Assembly (NCBI GenBank): GCA_946479205.1
Contig: CAMLFJ010000095.1
Location: forward strand, 1-8,891
Length of the DNA: 8,891 nt
DNA from: an uncultured bacterium
Lineage (GTDB): Bacteria; Methylomirabilota; Methylomirabilia; Rokubacteriales; CSP1-6
Reading direction: 5' to 3'
Shown: positions 1 to 5,351 of the stretch, piece after piece
How positions within the stretch are numbered: position 1 is the stretch's first letter
How the letters are laid out: every line of letters begins with the position of its first letter
Program-made: the position numbers and the translations under genes
The notes under the pieces: model-generated
The model's input: the letters and a program-made list of their open reading frames with translations, nothing else
Told to the model about the DNA's origin: nothing
The model's database searches: none

Positions 1-1003
1 GGTTCAGCTGTATCAGATGGCGATCGGGCACTACCTCTCGCACGCGCTCAACCTAGCCGCGACCCTGGGGGTCGCGGATCAGCTCAAGGACGGCCCACGG
101 CCGGTCGACGCGCTGGCCGAGGCCACCGCGACCCACGGCCCCTCGCTCCATCGCGTCCTGCGCCTGCTCGCCAGCGCCGGCGTGCTGACGGAGCAGGAGG
201 ATGGGACGTTCGGTCTCACCCCGATCGGCGAGTGCCTGCGCACCGATACCCCGGAGAGCGCCCACGCGATGGTTCGGCTGTTCGCGGGCCCCCGAGTCCA
301 GGACAACTGGAGGGACCTCGAATACACCGTGCGAACCGGCGAGCCGGCATTCCGCAAGCGCGGCATCGCGGCGCCCTTCGAGGCCCAGGACTCACCGGAC
401 GGCGCGAACTTCGACACGGCGATGGCGAACATCACCCGGCTCATCGCGGTCGCGGTCGCGGCGGCCTATGACTTCACGCCGTTCCGCACGATCGTGGACG
501 TCGGGGGCGGCAACGGCGCGCTCCTGATCGGCCTCCTCCAGGCGAATCCGGCCGTGCGCGGCACCGTCTTCGACCTTCCGCCCGCCGCCCTACGGGCGAC
601 GAAGAACATCGCGGCGAGCGGGCTCGATGCGCGGTGTCAGGCGGTCGGCGGCGACTTCTTCCAGGCGGTGCCGGACGGCGGGGACGCGTACCTGCTCAAG
701 CACGTCATCCACGACTGGAACGACGAGAAGGCGATCGCGATCCTCCGGAGCTGCCATCGGGCGATGCGCGCGCACGGCAAGCTGCTCATCGTGGAGGGCG
801 TGTACCCGCGGCGGATCGACCAGTCGCTCGCGAGCCGGGGCGCGGCGGCCAACGACGTCAACATGCTGGTCTCCACCGGCGGGCGCCAGCGATCGGAGGC
901 CGAGTTTCGGTCCCTCTACGACGCAGCCGGCTTCGTCTTGACCCGGATCGTGCCGACGCAGGCCCGGGTCGCGGTGATCGAAGGCGCACGCCAGACGGAC
1001 TAG
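1..1003 (+). CDS. SAM-dependent O-methyltransferase, 5' end cut by window
   Basis: Transfers a methyl group from S-adenosylmethionine, probably to a hydroxyl of a small aromatic, polyketide or carotenoid-like acceptor; the substrate cannot be read from the sequence. Numbering from the ATG at 17, residues 1-80 form the winged-helix dimerisation domain typical of plant COMT, CrtF and bacterial polyketide O-methyltransferases. The class I Rossmann fold follows, with SAM motif DVGGGNG at 161-167 and an acidic post-motif around FDLPP. The segment KHVIHDWND at 228-236 carries His232 at the position of the catalytic base of COMT-type enzymes. The frame stays open upstream of the ATG (V-Q-L-Y-Q) to the window edge, and the family usually has about 10-20 more residues before this point, so the true start is probably outside the window. 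The stop TAG (1001-1003) overlaps the stop of the convergent ThDP gene. Family call is firm; substrate unknown. Confidence 0.9.
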   Translation, partial: VQLYQMAIGHYLSHALNLAATLGVADQLKDGPRPVDALAEATATHGPSLHRVLRLLASAGVLTEQEDGTFGLTPIGECLRTDTPESAHAMVRLFAGPRVQDNWRDLEYTVRTGEPAFRKRGIAAPFEAQDSPDGANFDTAMANITRLIAVAVAAAYDFTPFRTIVDVGGGNGALLIGLLQANPAVRGTVFDLPPAALRATKNIAASGLDARCQAVGGDFFQAVPDGGDAYLLKHVIHDWNDEKAIAILRSCHRAMRAHGKLLIVEGVYPRRIDQSLASRGAAANDVNMLVSTGGRQRSEAEFRSLYDAAGFVLTRIVPTQARVAVIEGARQTD

Positions 1004-1572
1004 CGCGCGCCGGTCACCTTCGCGCGCAGCTCGGCCACCTGCTGGTGGAAGGGCGTGCTCGGTCCCGCGGTCATCGGCGTGCTCTCCGCCAGCCCGGTGA
1101 TGAGCTGCACCATGATCGGGCCGTCCTCGGTCAGGAAGCCGGGCAGGCGCTTCTTGAAATCCTCCAGCGTGGTAACGGTGTAAGCGTTGCGGTAACCCGC
1201 CGCCTTCGCCATCGCCGCGAAGTCCGTCCCCGGGCCGCCCGGCGTCTCCTGCGAGCCGGACGTGTGGTACACGCCGTTCTTGAAGAGCAGATGCGTGAAG
1301 TTGCGGGGGGCGGCCCCCGCGATGGTGGCGATCGAACCGAGCTGCATCAGCAGCGAGCCGTCGCCGTCGAAGACGATCACGCGGCGGTCGGGCGCGCCCA
1401 GGGCCAGGCCGAGGCCCATGGCGGAGGCGCCGCCCATGAAGCCCACGCAGCCGACCGAGAGATCGTCGGGCGCGATCTTGCGCCAGGCGGGCCCGGTGGT
1501 CATGGTGGGCACGCAGATGGCGGTGCCGCGGGCGGCCTGGATCAGGGTGAGGATCTCCTCCGGCTTCATCAT
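1000..1572 (-). CDS. ThDP-binding decarboxylase subunit, PP domain (sulfopyruvate decarboxylase beta-like)
   Basis: A 190-residue protein made only of the pyrophosphate-binding (PP) half of a thiamine diphosphate enzyme. The ThDP/Mg motif starts at Gly70-Asp71-Gly72-Ser73 and ends 26 residues later at Lys98-Asn99, followed by GVYHTSGSQ, matching the usual GDG-x(~26)-NN layout with the first Asn replaced by Lys. A Gly-rich stretch GFMGGASAMGLGLALG (44-59) precedes it, as in ComE, phosphonopyruvate decarboxylase and acetolactate synthase-type enzymes. Length fits the separate beta subunit of sulfopyruvate decarboxylase rather than single-chain enzymes. The start is the ATG at 1572, which shares its A with the TGA of the upstream subunit (TGATG); a GTG at 1575 is an alternative. 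Coupled translation with the alpha gene implies a 1:1 complex with the active site at the subunit interface. Reaction is probably decarboxylation of a small 2-oxo acid; exact substrate unknown. Confidence 0.88.
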   Translation of the reverse strand: MMKPEEILTLIQAARGTAICVPTMTTGPAWRKIAPDDLSVGCVGFMGGASAMGLGLALGAPDRRVIVFDGDGSLLMQLGSIATIAGAAPRNFTHLLFKNGVYHTSGSQETPGGPGTDFAAMAKAAGYRNAYTVTTLEDFKKRLPGFLTEDGPIMVQLITGLAESTPMTAGPSTPFHQQVAELRAKVTGAR

Positions 1573-2111
1573 CACGCGGTCTCCAGGCCGACGAGTATCG
1601 CGGCGGGGCCCTTCCGCTCGCGGCTCTTCCGGTAGTACTCGGGAATCAGCTTCACGTCGTCCGGGCCCTCCATGCGGGCGTGGGGGATGCTGAACACGTC
1701 CAGCAGCGGTTCGGCGAAGCGGACCATGGAGTGGCGCGAGTCCTTGGGATCCTTGTCCTTCTCGCGGCTCAGCAGCCCGATCATGTAGAAGATCGGGATC
1801 TTGCCGTCCATCGAGATGCCGCGGATCGTGTTCACGCTCGCGTAGAGGCCCGCGTGCTGGATCATCACGATCACCGGCTCGCCGGTCATGTAGAGCCCCG
1901 CGGCCACCGCGTTGGCGTCGTCCTCGGTCGAGCACGTGAGCACGCGCAGGCTCCGCTCCTTGTCGAGCGCGGCCAGCACGCTCTTCTGGTGCGTGTCGGG
2001 CACGCTGATGATCCAGCCGAGCGGATCCTGACGCTTGGCGCCTTTTCGCTCCGACTGGAAAATCTCCTTGAATGCATCGATGATGAGAGAGGACGGCACG
2101 GACTCTGGCAT
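1572..2111 (-). CDS. ThDP-binding decarboxylase subunit, PYR domain (sulfopyruvate decarboxylase alpha-like)
   Basis: A 179-residue partner of the downstream PP-domain protein, carrying the pyrimidine-binding (PYR) half of a ThDP enzyme. Glu63, in the segment CSTEDDANAVAAG (60-72), sits where the conserved Glu activates the aminopyrimidine ring of ThDP. The stretch IQHAGLYASVNTIRG (84-98) corresponds to the Q-N/H-x-G-L-x-x-x-x-N segment of ComD-like subunits. The ATG at 2111 was chosen because AGGAGG stands 5 bases upstream and the protein then has family length; the open frame upstream runs into the divergent gene. The stop TGA overlaps the next ATG by one base. Related proteins make sulfoacetaldehyde from sulfopyruvate (coenzyme M pathway) or phosphonoacetaldehyde from phosphonopyruvate, but neither pathway has other genes here, so I leave the gene symbol blank. 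Confidence 0.87.
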   Translation of the reverse strand: MPESVPSSLIIDAFKEIFQSERKGAKRQDPLGWIISVPDTHQKSVLAALDKERSLRVLTCSTEDDANAVAAGLYMTGEPVIVMIQHAGLYASVNTIRGISMDGKIPIFYMIGLLSREKDKDPKDSRHSMVRFAEPLLDVFSIPHARMEGPDDVKLIPEYYRKSRERKGPAAILVGLETA

Positions 2112-2114
2112 TGG

Positions 2115-2123
2115 CTCCTCCTT
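2115..2123 (-). promoter_or_regulatory. Strong ribosome binding site of the ThDP alpha gene
   Basis: On the minus strand AAGGAGGAG lies just before the ATG at 2111, with a 5-base spacer after the AGGAGG core. It fixes the start of the alpha subunit against a longer open frame that would run to 2297. Confidence 0.8.
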
Positions 2124-2132
2124 GGCGCGGCG

Positions 2133-2139
2133 TATGGTA
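2133..2139. promoter_or_regulatory. Candidate shared -10 element for divergent genes
   Basis: Reading plus gives TATGGT (2133-2138); reading minus gives TACCAT (2139-2134). Both fit TAnnnT, each with 4 of 6 matches to TATAAT. Starts about 7 bases downstream would give a minus transcript beginning near 2127, just ahead of the alpha-subunit ribosome site, and a plus transcript near 2145, ahead of the ATG at 2158. No convincing -35 is visible on either strand, so this is a suggestion from position and symmetry only. Confidence 0.3.
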
Positions 2140-2157
2140 CACCAGATCGGGCGGCGC

Positions 2158-2478
2158 ATGACACCCCCGCTGCCGGACCTTCTCCGGGAGCGCGACGGGC
2201 GCCACCCGTTCTGGCTGCGCGCCGTCTTCCTGGTCGCCGCGGTCGTGTGCCTCGCGCTGGGCGTCGTCGGCTGGCTCATCCCGGTGGTCACCGGCATCCC
2301 GTTCTACGCGGCCGGCCTGGTCTTCCTGGGCCTGGCCAGCGACCGGACCCGCCGCTTCATCAACCGCATGGAGCGCAAGCTCTCGGAGAACACCCGGAGG
2401 CGGATCCGGCGGGTGATCGCCATGGTCCCCGGTCGCTGGGTGCGCAACCTCGTCAATATTCCCGAGGGGGCGGTCTGA
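2158..2478 (+). CDS. Small membrane protein with two hydrophobic helices (PGPGW/DUF454-like)
   Basis: A 106-residue protein of unknown function. Hydrophobic segments at about residues 19-41 and 43-60 are joined by a short turn, GWLIPVVTGIPF (38-49), which recalls the Gly/Pro-rich turn of the PGPGW and DUF454 (YbaN) families. The last 45 residues are strongly basic (DRTRRFINRMERK, then RRRIRR) and should lie in the cytoplasm. The start is uncertain: the ATG at 2158 begins MTPPLPDLL; the ATG at 2134 would add 8 residues but falls inside the candidate -10; the frame is open to 2035, which would overlap the divergent alpha gene. No strong ribosome site precedes either ATG. The gene ends 23 bases before the exported-protein gene, so the two may be co-transcribed. 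The family match is from memory of the motif and tentative; that it is a real membrane protein is likely. Confidence 0.7.
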   Translation: MTPPLPDLLRERDGRHPFWLRAVFLVAAVVCLALGVVGWLIPVVTGIPFYAAGLVFLGLASDRTRRFINRMERKLSENTRRRIRRVIAMVPGRWVRNLVNIPEGAV

Positions 2479-2489
2479 GTCGGATCACT

Positions 2490-2495
2490 TAAGAT
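2490..2495 (+). promoter_or_regulatory. Candidate -10 just before the exported-protein gene
   Basis: TAAGAT matches TATAAT at 4 of 6 positions in an otherwise very GC-rich stretch, 6 bases before the ATG at 2502. If used, transcription would begin at or beside the ATG, giving a leaderless mRNA. The only ribosome-site-like bases are AGGG (2496-2499) with a 2-base spacer. No -35 is recognisable (GGGGCG at the expected place). Read-through from the gene upstream is an equal alternative. Confidence 0.25.
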
Positions 2496-2501
2496 AGGGC
2501 C

Positions 2502-3563
2502 ATGCTCGCCCGACTGAGCAGGGTGGCCACCCTCGCCGGCCTGCTCTGTCTCCCCTTCCCCGTCGAGGCCGCCGATGCCCCGGCGGCCGACGAGAGCCAG
2601 GCCCTCGACATCCGGCGCCTCTCTCCCGAGCAGCGCCGCCGCCTGCTGGCCGGCGAGACCATCGGCTACCAGGTGGCGGAAACGAACGAGACCGAGCTCG
2701 GCGCGGGCGTCGCGATGTTCCTCCCGGTTCCCCTCGCCCGCGTGGCCGAGGCCCTCACGAGTCCGGACATCGTGCTGAAGGAGCCGAGCATCACCGCCTC
2801 GGGACCGCTGGCCCCGGGCGCGACAGTGGCCGCGCTGGCCGGCTACAAGCTCGCGGCCGGCGACGTCCCGGAGGCGGTGGACGCCTTCGACGCGGCGCCC
2901 GGCGGGCGGCTCAATCTCTCCGCGGCGGAGATCGAGGCCTTCCGCGCGGCCCGGCCGGCGCGCGGCGCCGACCGGGCGGCGGTGGTGGAGAGCGGCGCCG
3001 GCCAGTGGCGGGCGCTGCTCCTGCAGCGCGCGCAGGCCTTCCAGGCGCGCGGGCTCGACGGGGCCGCGCCCTATGCGCGGCGCGGGGGCGTGAGCGACCC
3101 GGCCGCGGTCCTGCGGGTGGCCGCGGGAGACGCGCGGATCGTCGCCCACGTGATGCCGCGCCTCGCGGAGACCCTGCTGCGCTTCCCGGCCGAGCAGAGC
3201 CCCACCGCGATCAGCCAGTTCTACTGGGTGAAGCGCCAGGTGCAGGGCCGGCCCGACCCGATCCTGATCCACCACCTGGTGGACGTGACGCCCCAGCTCG
3301 CGCTCTACGTCGAGCGGCACGTCTACGTGGGCCACTCTTACAACGCGAGCCAGATCCTCTCCGGCGCGGTGCCGTACGAAGACGGCGTGCTCGTGTTCTC
3401 GAGCAATCGCGTCTCCACCGACCAGGTCGCGGGCCTCGGCGGGGAGCTCAAGCGCGTGATCGGCCGGCGCCAGCTCCGCGGCGAGATCGTCAAGCGCTTC
3501 GACCGCATCCGCGCCGCGCTGGTGAAGCCGACCGCGCCGCCCGAGCGGGTGGAGAGCCCGTAG
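2502..3563 (+). CDS. Exported protein of unknown function
   Basis: I do not recognise this 353-residue protein. It has a classic Sec signal peptide: Arg4/Arg7, a hydrophobic core around residues 8-19, and a probable cut after Val-Glu-Ala23 (next residues ADAP). Cys16 is not in a lipobox, because the residue before it is Leu. The mature part appears as two regions: an Ala-rich region with LSPEQRRRLLAGE near 40-53 and a regular alpha/beta-looking stretch to about 130, then after an Ala/Arg-rich linker a more conserved-looking C-terminal part (about 225-340) containing FYWVKRQVQG, HLVDVTPQLALYVERHVYVGHSYNAS and a charged C-terminal helix. No enzyme motif or metal-binding cluster is evident; a periplasmic or secreted location is likely. 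It follows the small membrane protein by 23 bases. The stop TAG (3561-3563) directly abuts the stop of the convergent permease gene with no bases between. Confidence 0.8.
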   Translation: MLARLSRVATLAGLLCLPFPVEAADAPAADESQALDIRRLSPEQRRRLLAGETIGYQVAETNETELGAGVAMFLPVPLARVAEALTSPDIVLKEPSITASGPLAPGATVAALAGYKLAAGDVPEAVDAFDAAPGGRLNLSAAEIEAFRAARPARGADRAAVVESGAGQWRALLLQRAQAFQARGLDGAAPYARRGGVSDPAAVLRVAAGDARIVAHVMPRLAETLLRFPAEQSPTAISQFYWVKRQVQGRPDPILIHHLVDVTPQLALYVERHVYVGHSYNASQILSGAVPYEDGVLVFSSNRVSTDQVAGLGGELKRVIGRRQLRGEIVKRFDRIRAALVKPTAPPERVESP

Positions 3564-4367
3564 CTAATCGCCGAGCACCCGCCGCCGCAGGAGGCGGAGG
3601 TCGAGCGGCACCAGGATCCCCAGCAGCAGGGCCGAGAGGATCAGCACGCCGGCCAGGTGTCCCGCGACCGGGCCCCCCAGCAGGATGCCGCGGAAGACCT
3701 GGGCCAGATGATGGAGCGGGTTCACCACGCTCAGCGCGGCCAGCACGGGGTGGGCGAGCGGGAAGTAGGTGGACGAGAGCATTCCCATCGGCAGCACGAG
3801 CAGGAACACCGGCAGGTTCATGTGGTCGATCGTGGGCACGATCGCGGTGAAGCAGAGGCCGAGCGCGGCGAACCCGCAGCCGGCGATGAACACGAGCGGC
3901 AGCAGCGCGGGCAGGAGCGCGATCCGGATGTGCAGGAAGCCCCCCGCGTGCAGCGCGGTGAGCACCGCCGACACGATCACCACGTACATGGTGGAGAGCA
4001 GCCCCGCCCACAGCACCTCGCCCCAGACCACGTGCGGCAGCGCGACCTGGGTGGTGAGCTGGCCCTCCCACGTGCGCTGGAAGCGCATGCGGATGAACGC
4101 GGCGAAGAGCGACTGGAAGATCGCGGTCATGAAGGTCGCGTAGGCAAGCAGGCCCGGGGCCACGTAGTTCATGTACTCGATCGGGCGGCCCTCCCAGGTC
4201 AGCGTCGCCACGTAGCCGCCGAGCCCCACCCCGAAGGCCACCAGCATGGTCACCGGCTCCACCGCGGGCGGCAGGAACGCGGTGTGCCAGTTGCGCATGT
4301 AGACGCGCAGGTGGCGCGCGACCACCGCCCAGCTCTGCCACTCGAACGCCGCGGCCAGCCAGCTCAT
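3564..4367 (-). CDS. ABC-2 type exporter permease (NodJ/DrrB type)
   Basis: A 267-residue inner-membrane subunit of an ABC-2 exporter. About six hydrophobic segments are visible near 32-53, 68-91, 115-139, 149-177, 184-202 and 235-258. The sequence has the NodJ-like landmarks: an amphipathic N-terminal stretch ending R-x-x-x-x-M-R-N-W, the turn GVGLGGYV (46-53), the segment YMNYVAPGLLAYATFMTA (65-82) and the cytoplasmic loop FQRTWEGQL (96-104) before a Leu-Pro at 110-111. Its ATG overlaps the ATPase stop as ATGA (4367-4364), so the two are co-translated and form one transporter. Relatives export lipo-chitooligosaccharides (NodIJ), anthracyclines (DrrAB) or unknown lipids and glycolipids; the cargo here cannot be read. 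The gene shares no spacer with the convergent exported-protein gene. Confidence 0.92.
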   Translation of the reverse strand: MSWLAAAFEWQSWAVVARHLRVYMRNWHTAFLPPAVEPVTMLVAFGVGLGGYVATLTWEGRPIEYMNYVAPGLLAYATFMTAIFQSLFAAFIRMRFQRTWEGQLTTQVALPHVVWGEVLWAGLLSTMYVVIVSAVLTALHAGGFLHIRIALLPALLPLVFIAGCGFAALGLCFTAIVPTIDHMNLPVFLLVLPMGMLSSTYFPLAHPVLAALSVVNPLHHLAQVFRGILLGGPVAGHLAGVLILSALLLGILVPLDLRLLRRRVLGD

Positions 4368-5266
4368 GGCGTGAGCGAGAGCTTCATGAAGAGATCGTCG
4401 AGCGTGGGGCCGCGCACCTCGTAGCGCAGCGCGGGGAACGCGCGGGCGAACTCCGCCAGCTCCTCGCCCGATACCGGCACGTGCCAGGCTCCGAGCACGC
4501 TCGCCGGCTCGCCGCGGCCGCGCGCGGTGAGCCAGGCCGCGACCGCCGCGCCCTGGCTCACCTCCACCACGATGACGTGCTCGCCCACCAGGTCGCCGAG
4601 CACGGTCTTGGCGGTGCCGCGCGCCACCACCCGGCCGCGGGCCAGCACGGTGAGCGCGTCGCTCAGCCGCTCCGCCTCGTCCATGTAGTGCGTGGTGAGG
4701 ATGATGCCGAGGCCCTCGGCGCGCAGGCCGTCCACGAGGTCCCACACCCCCATGCGCGCCTGCGGATCGAGCCCGGTCGTCGGCTCGTCGAGGAAGAGCA
4801 GCCGCGGTCGGTGCACGAGCGCGCGCGCGATCATCAGCCGCCGCCGGTACCCGCCCGAGAGCGTCTCCGGCTTCTGGCCCGCGTAGGGGCCCAGCTCGAA
4901 GCGCTCGAGCAGCTCGGCCACGCGCCGCCCCAGGTCGGTGGGCCGCGGGCGGAAGTAGGTCGCGGCGATCGTGAGGTTCTGCTCCACCGTGAAGTCGCCG
5001 TCGAACGTGTCGTCCTGGGTGCACACCCCGATCGAGCGCTTGGCCCGCACCAGGTCGCGGCCCAGCTCCAGGCCGTCGACCAGGATGCGGCCCGCGTCCG
5101 GGTGCAGGAAGCCGTACAGCATCCGGAGCGTCGTGGTCTTGCCGGCGCCGTTGGGTCCGAGCAGGCCCACGATCTGCGAGCGCTCGCAGACGAGATCCAC
5201 CCCGTCCACCACGCGGCGGCCGCCGAGGTGCTTCACCAGATTGCGCGCGTCGAGGAGCACGGACAT
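4364..5266 (-). CDS. ABC exporter ATPase (NodI/DrrA type)
   Basis: A 300-residue nucleotide-binding subunit that powers the downstream permease. Walker A GPNGAGKTT is at 37-45, the Q-loop Gln at 84, the signature LSGGY at 136-140 (Tyr replaces the usual Gln or Met), Walker B LLFLDEP at 156-162 with catalytic Glu161, the D-loop GLDP at 165-168 and switch His193 in LTTHYMDEAE. Residues about 225-300 form the C-terminal extension of the NodI/DrrA group, ending in TLDDLFMKL. The ATG at 5266 (MSVLLDARNLVKHLGG) fits the family; the longer frame to 5506 would run through the divergent cupin gene and adds a non-homologous Arg-rich tail. No proper ribosome site is seen, only GGGAG with a 2-base spacer, while TACAAT lies 8 bases before the ATG. 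The cargo is unknown; the unknown exported protein next door is convergent and need not be linked. Confidence 0.94.
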   Translation of the reverse strand: MSVLLDARNLVKHLGGRRVVDGVDLVCERSQIVGLLGPNGAGKTTTLRMLYGFLHPDAGRILVDGLELGRDLVRAKRSIGVCTQDDTFDGDFTVEQNLTIAATYFRPRPTDLGRRVAELLERFELGPYAGQKPETLSGGYRRRLMIARALVHRPRLLFLDEPTTGLDPQARMGVWDLVDGLRAEGLGIILTTHYMDEAERLSDALTVLARGRVVARGTAKTVLGDLVGEHVIVVEVSQGAAVAAWLTARGRGEPASVLGAWHVPVSGEELAEFARAFPALRYEVRGPTLDDLFMKLSLTP

Positions 5267-5274
5267 GACTCCCG

Positions 5275-5280
5275 ATTGTA
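5275..5280 (-). promoter_or_regulatory. Candidate -10 (TACAAT) of the ABC exporter operon
   Basis: On the minus strand TACAAT matches TATAAT at 5 of 6 positions and stands out in GC-rich DNA. Its last base is 8 bases before the ATG at 5266, so transcription would start within about two bases of the start codon. The hexamer 17 bases upstream (GCGCCA) is not a recognisable -35. Confidence 0.45.
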
Positions 5281-5281
5281 C

Positions 5282-5300
5282 CCGGGCTTGACAAGCCTGG
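5282..5300. promoter_or_regulatory. Operator-like palindrome in the divergent gap
   Basis: CCGGGCTTGACAAGCCTGG has perfect 6-base arms GGCTTG/CAAGCC around a central A; beyond one mismatch the outer CC/GG also pair, giving 8 of 9 arm positions. It lies between the exporter operon and the cupin operon, immediately upstream of the minus-strand TACAAT and covering the plus-strand TTGACA. That is a good position for one dimeric regulator to act on both operons. No regulator gene is present in the window. It is not followed by a T-run and lies upstream of both genes, so a terminator is unlikely. Confidence 0.5.
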
Positions 5301-5316
5301 CGCGCGGAGTCAGTGT
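5288..5316 (+). promoter_or_regulatory. Weak candidate promoter of the cupin operon
   Basis: An exact TTGACA (5288-5293) is followed after 17 bases by CAGTGT (5311-5316), which matches TATAAT at only 2 positions. A start near 5323 would leave room for the ribosome site at 5337. The TTGACA is also part of the palindrome, so it may be coincidental. Confidence 0.3.
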
Positions 5317-5336
5317 CTCGAAGGTCCCAGACTGCC

Positions 5337-5343
5337 AGGAGGT
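5337..5343 (+). promoter_or_regulatory. Strong ribosome binding site of the cupin gene
   Basis: AGGAGGT stands 8 bases before the ATG at 5352. It decides the start in favour of 5352 over the upstream ATG at 5313 and over the internal Met32, and so keeps the basic N-terminal tail in the protein. Confidence 0.8.
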
Positions 5344-5351
5344 GTCGGCCC

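Larger units (their letters stand above)
5266..5312. repeat. Outer 7-base inverted repeat around the palindrome
   Basis: TGACTCC (5266-5272) and GGAGTCA (5306-5312) are perfect inverted copies separated by 33 bases. Their centre is 2 bases from the centre of the inner palindrome. The left arm touches the ATPase start codon. Seven-base arms at this distance can arise by chance, so weight is low unless conserved in relatives. Confidence 0.45.

Noticed and set aside
444..466. Short GCGGTC tandem repeat inside the methyltransferase
   Set aside because: Three imperfect units encoding a Val/Ala run; ordinary codon bias in high-GC coding DNA.
634..1635. 333-residue plus-strand frame running from the methyltransferase into the ThDP gene
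   Set aside because: Crosses a convergent junction and is out of frame with both supported genes; Arg/Gly-rich shadow.
2035..2157. N-terminal extension of the small membrane protein to the ATG at 2035
   Set aside because: It would overlap the ThDP alpha gene and its ribosome site by 77 bases, and the added residues show no signal or conserved pattern.
1000..2205. Single 401-residue minus-strand frame that would fuse the ThDP beta subunit to upstream sequence
   Set aside because: Upstream of 1572 this frame is out of register with the alpha subunit, whose own frame has the conserved Glu segment and a strong ribosome site. The extra 210 residues are Arg/Ala/Gly-rich shadow translation.
2514..2552. 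Possible lipoprotein signal around Cys16 of the exported protein
   Set aside because: The residue before Cys is Leu and the preceding Gly-Leu-Leu does not fit a lipobox; a standard signal-peptidase I site at Ala23 fits better.
2304..3335. 343-residue antisense frame across the exported-protein gene
   Set aside because: No recognisable motif, start within another gene, and composition of an antisense shadow. The plus-strand gene has a signal peptide at its start.
3564..5294. Single 576-residue minus-strand frame covering permease and ATPase
   Set aside because: Only the permease part is real. The rest is a shifted reading of the ATPase gene, which has all ABC motifs in its own frame. The two genes overlap by ATGA, which is not a fusion or frameshift.
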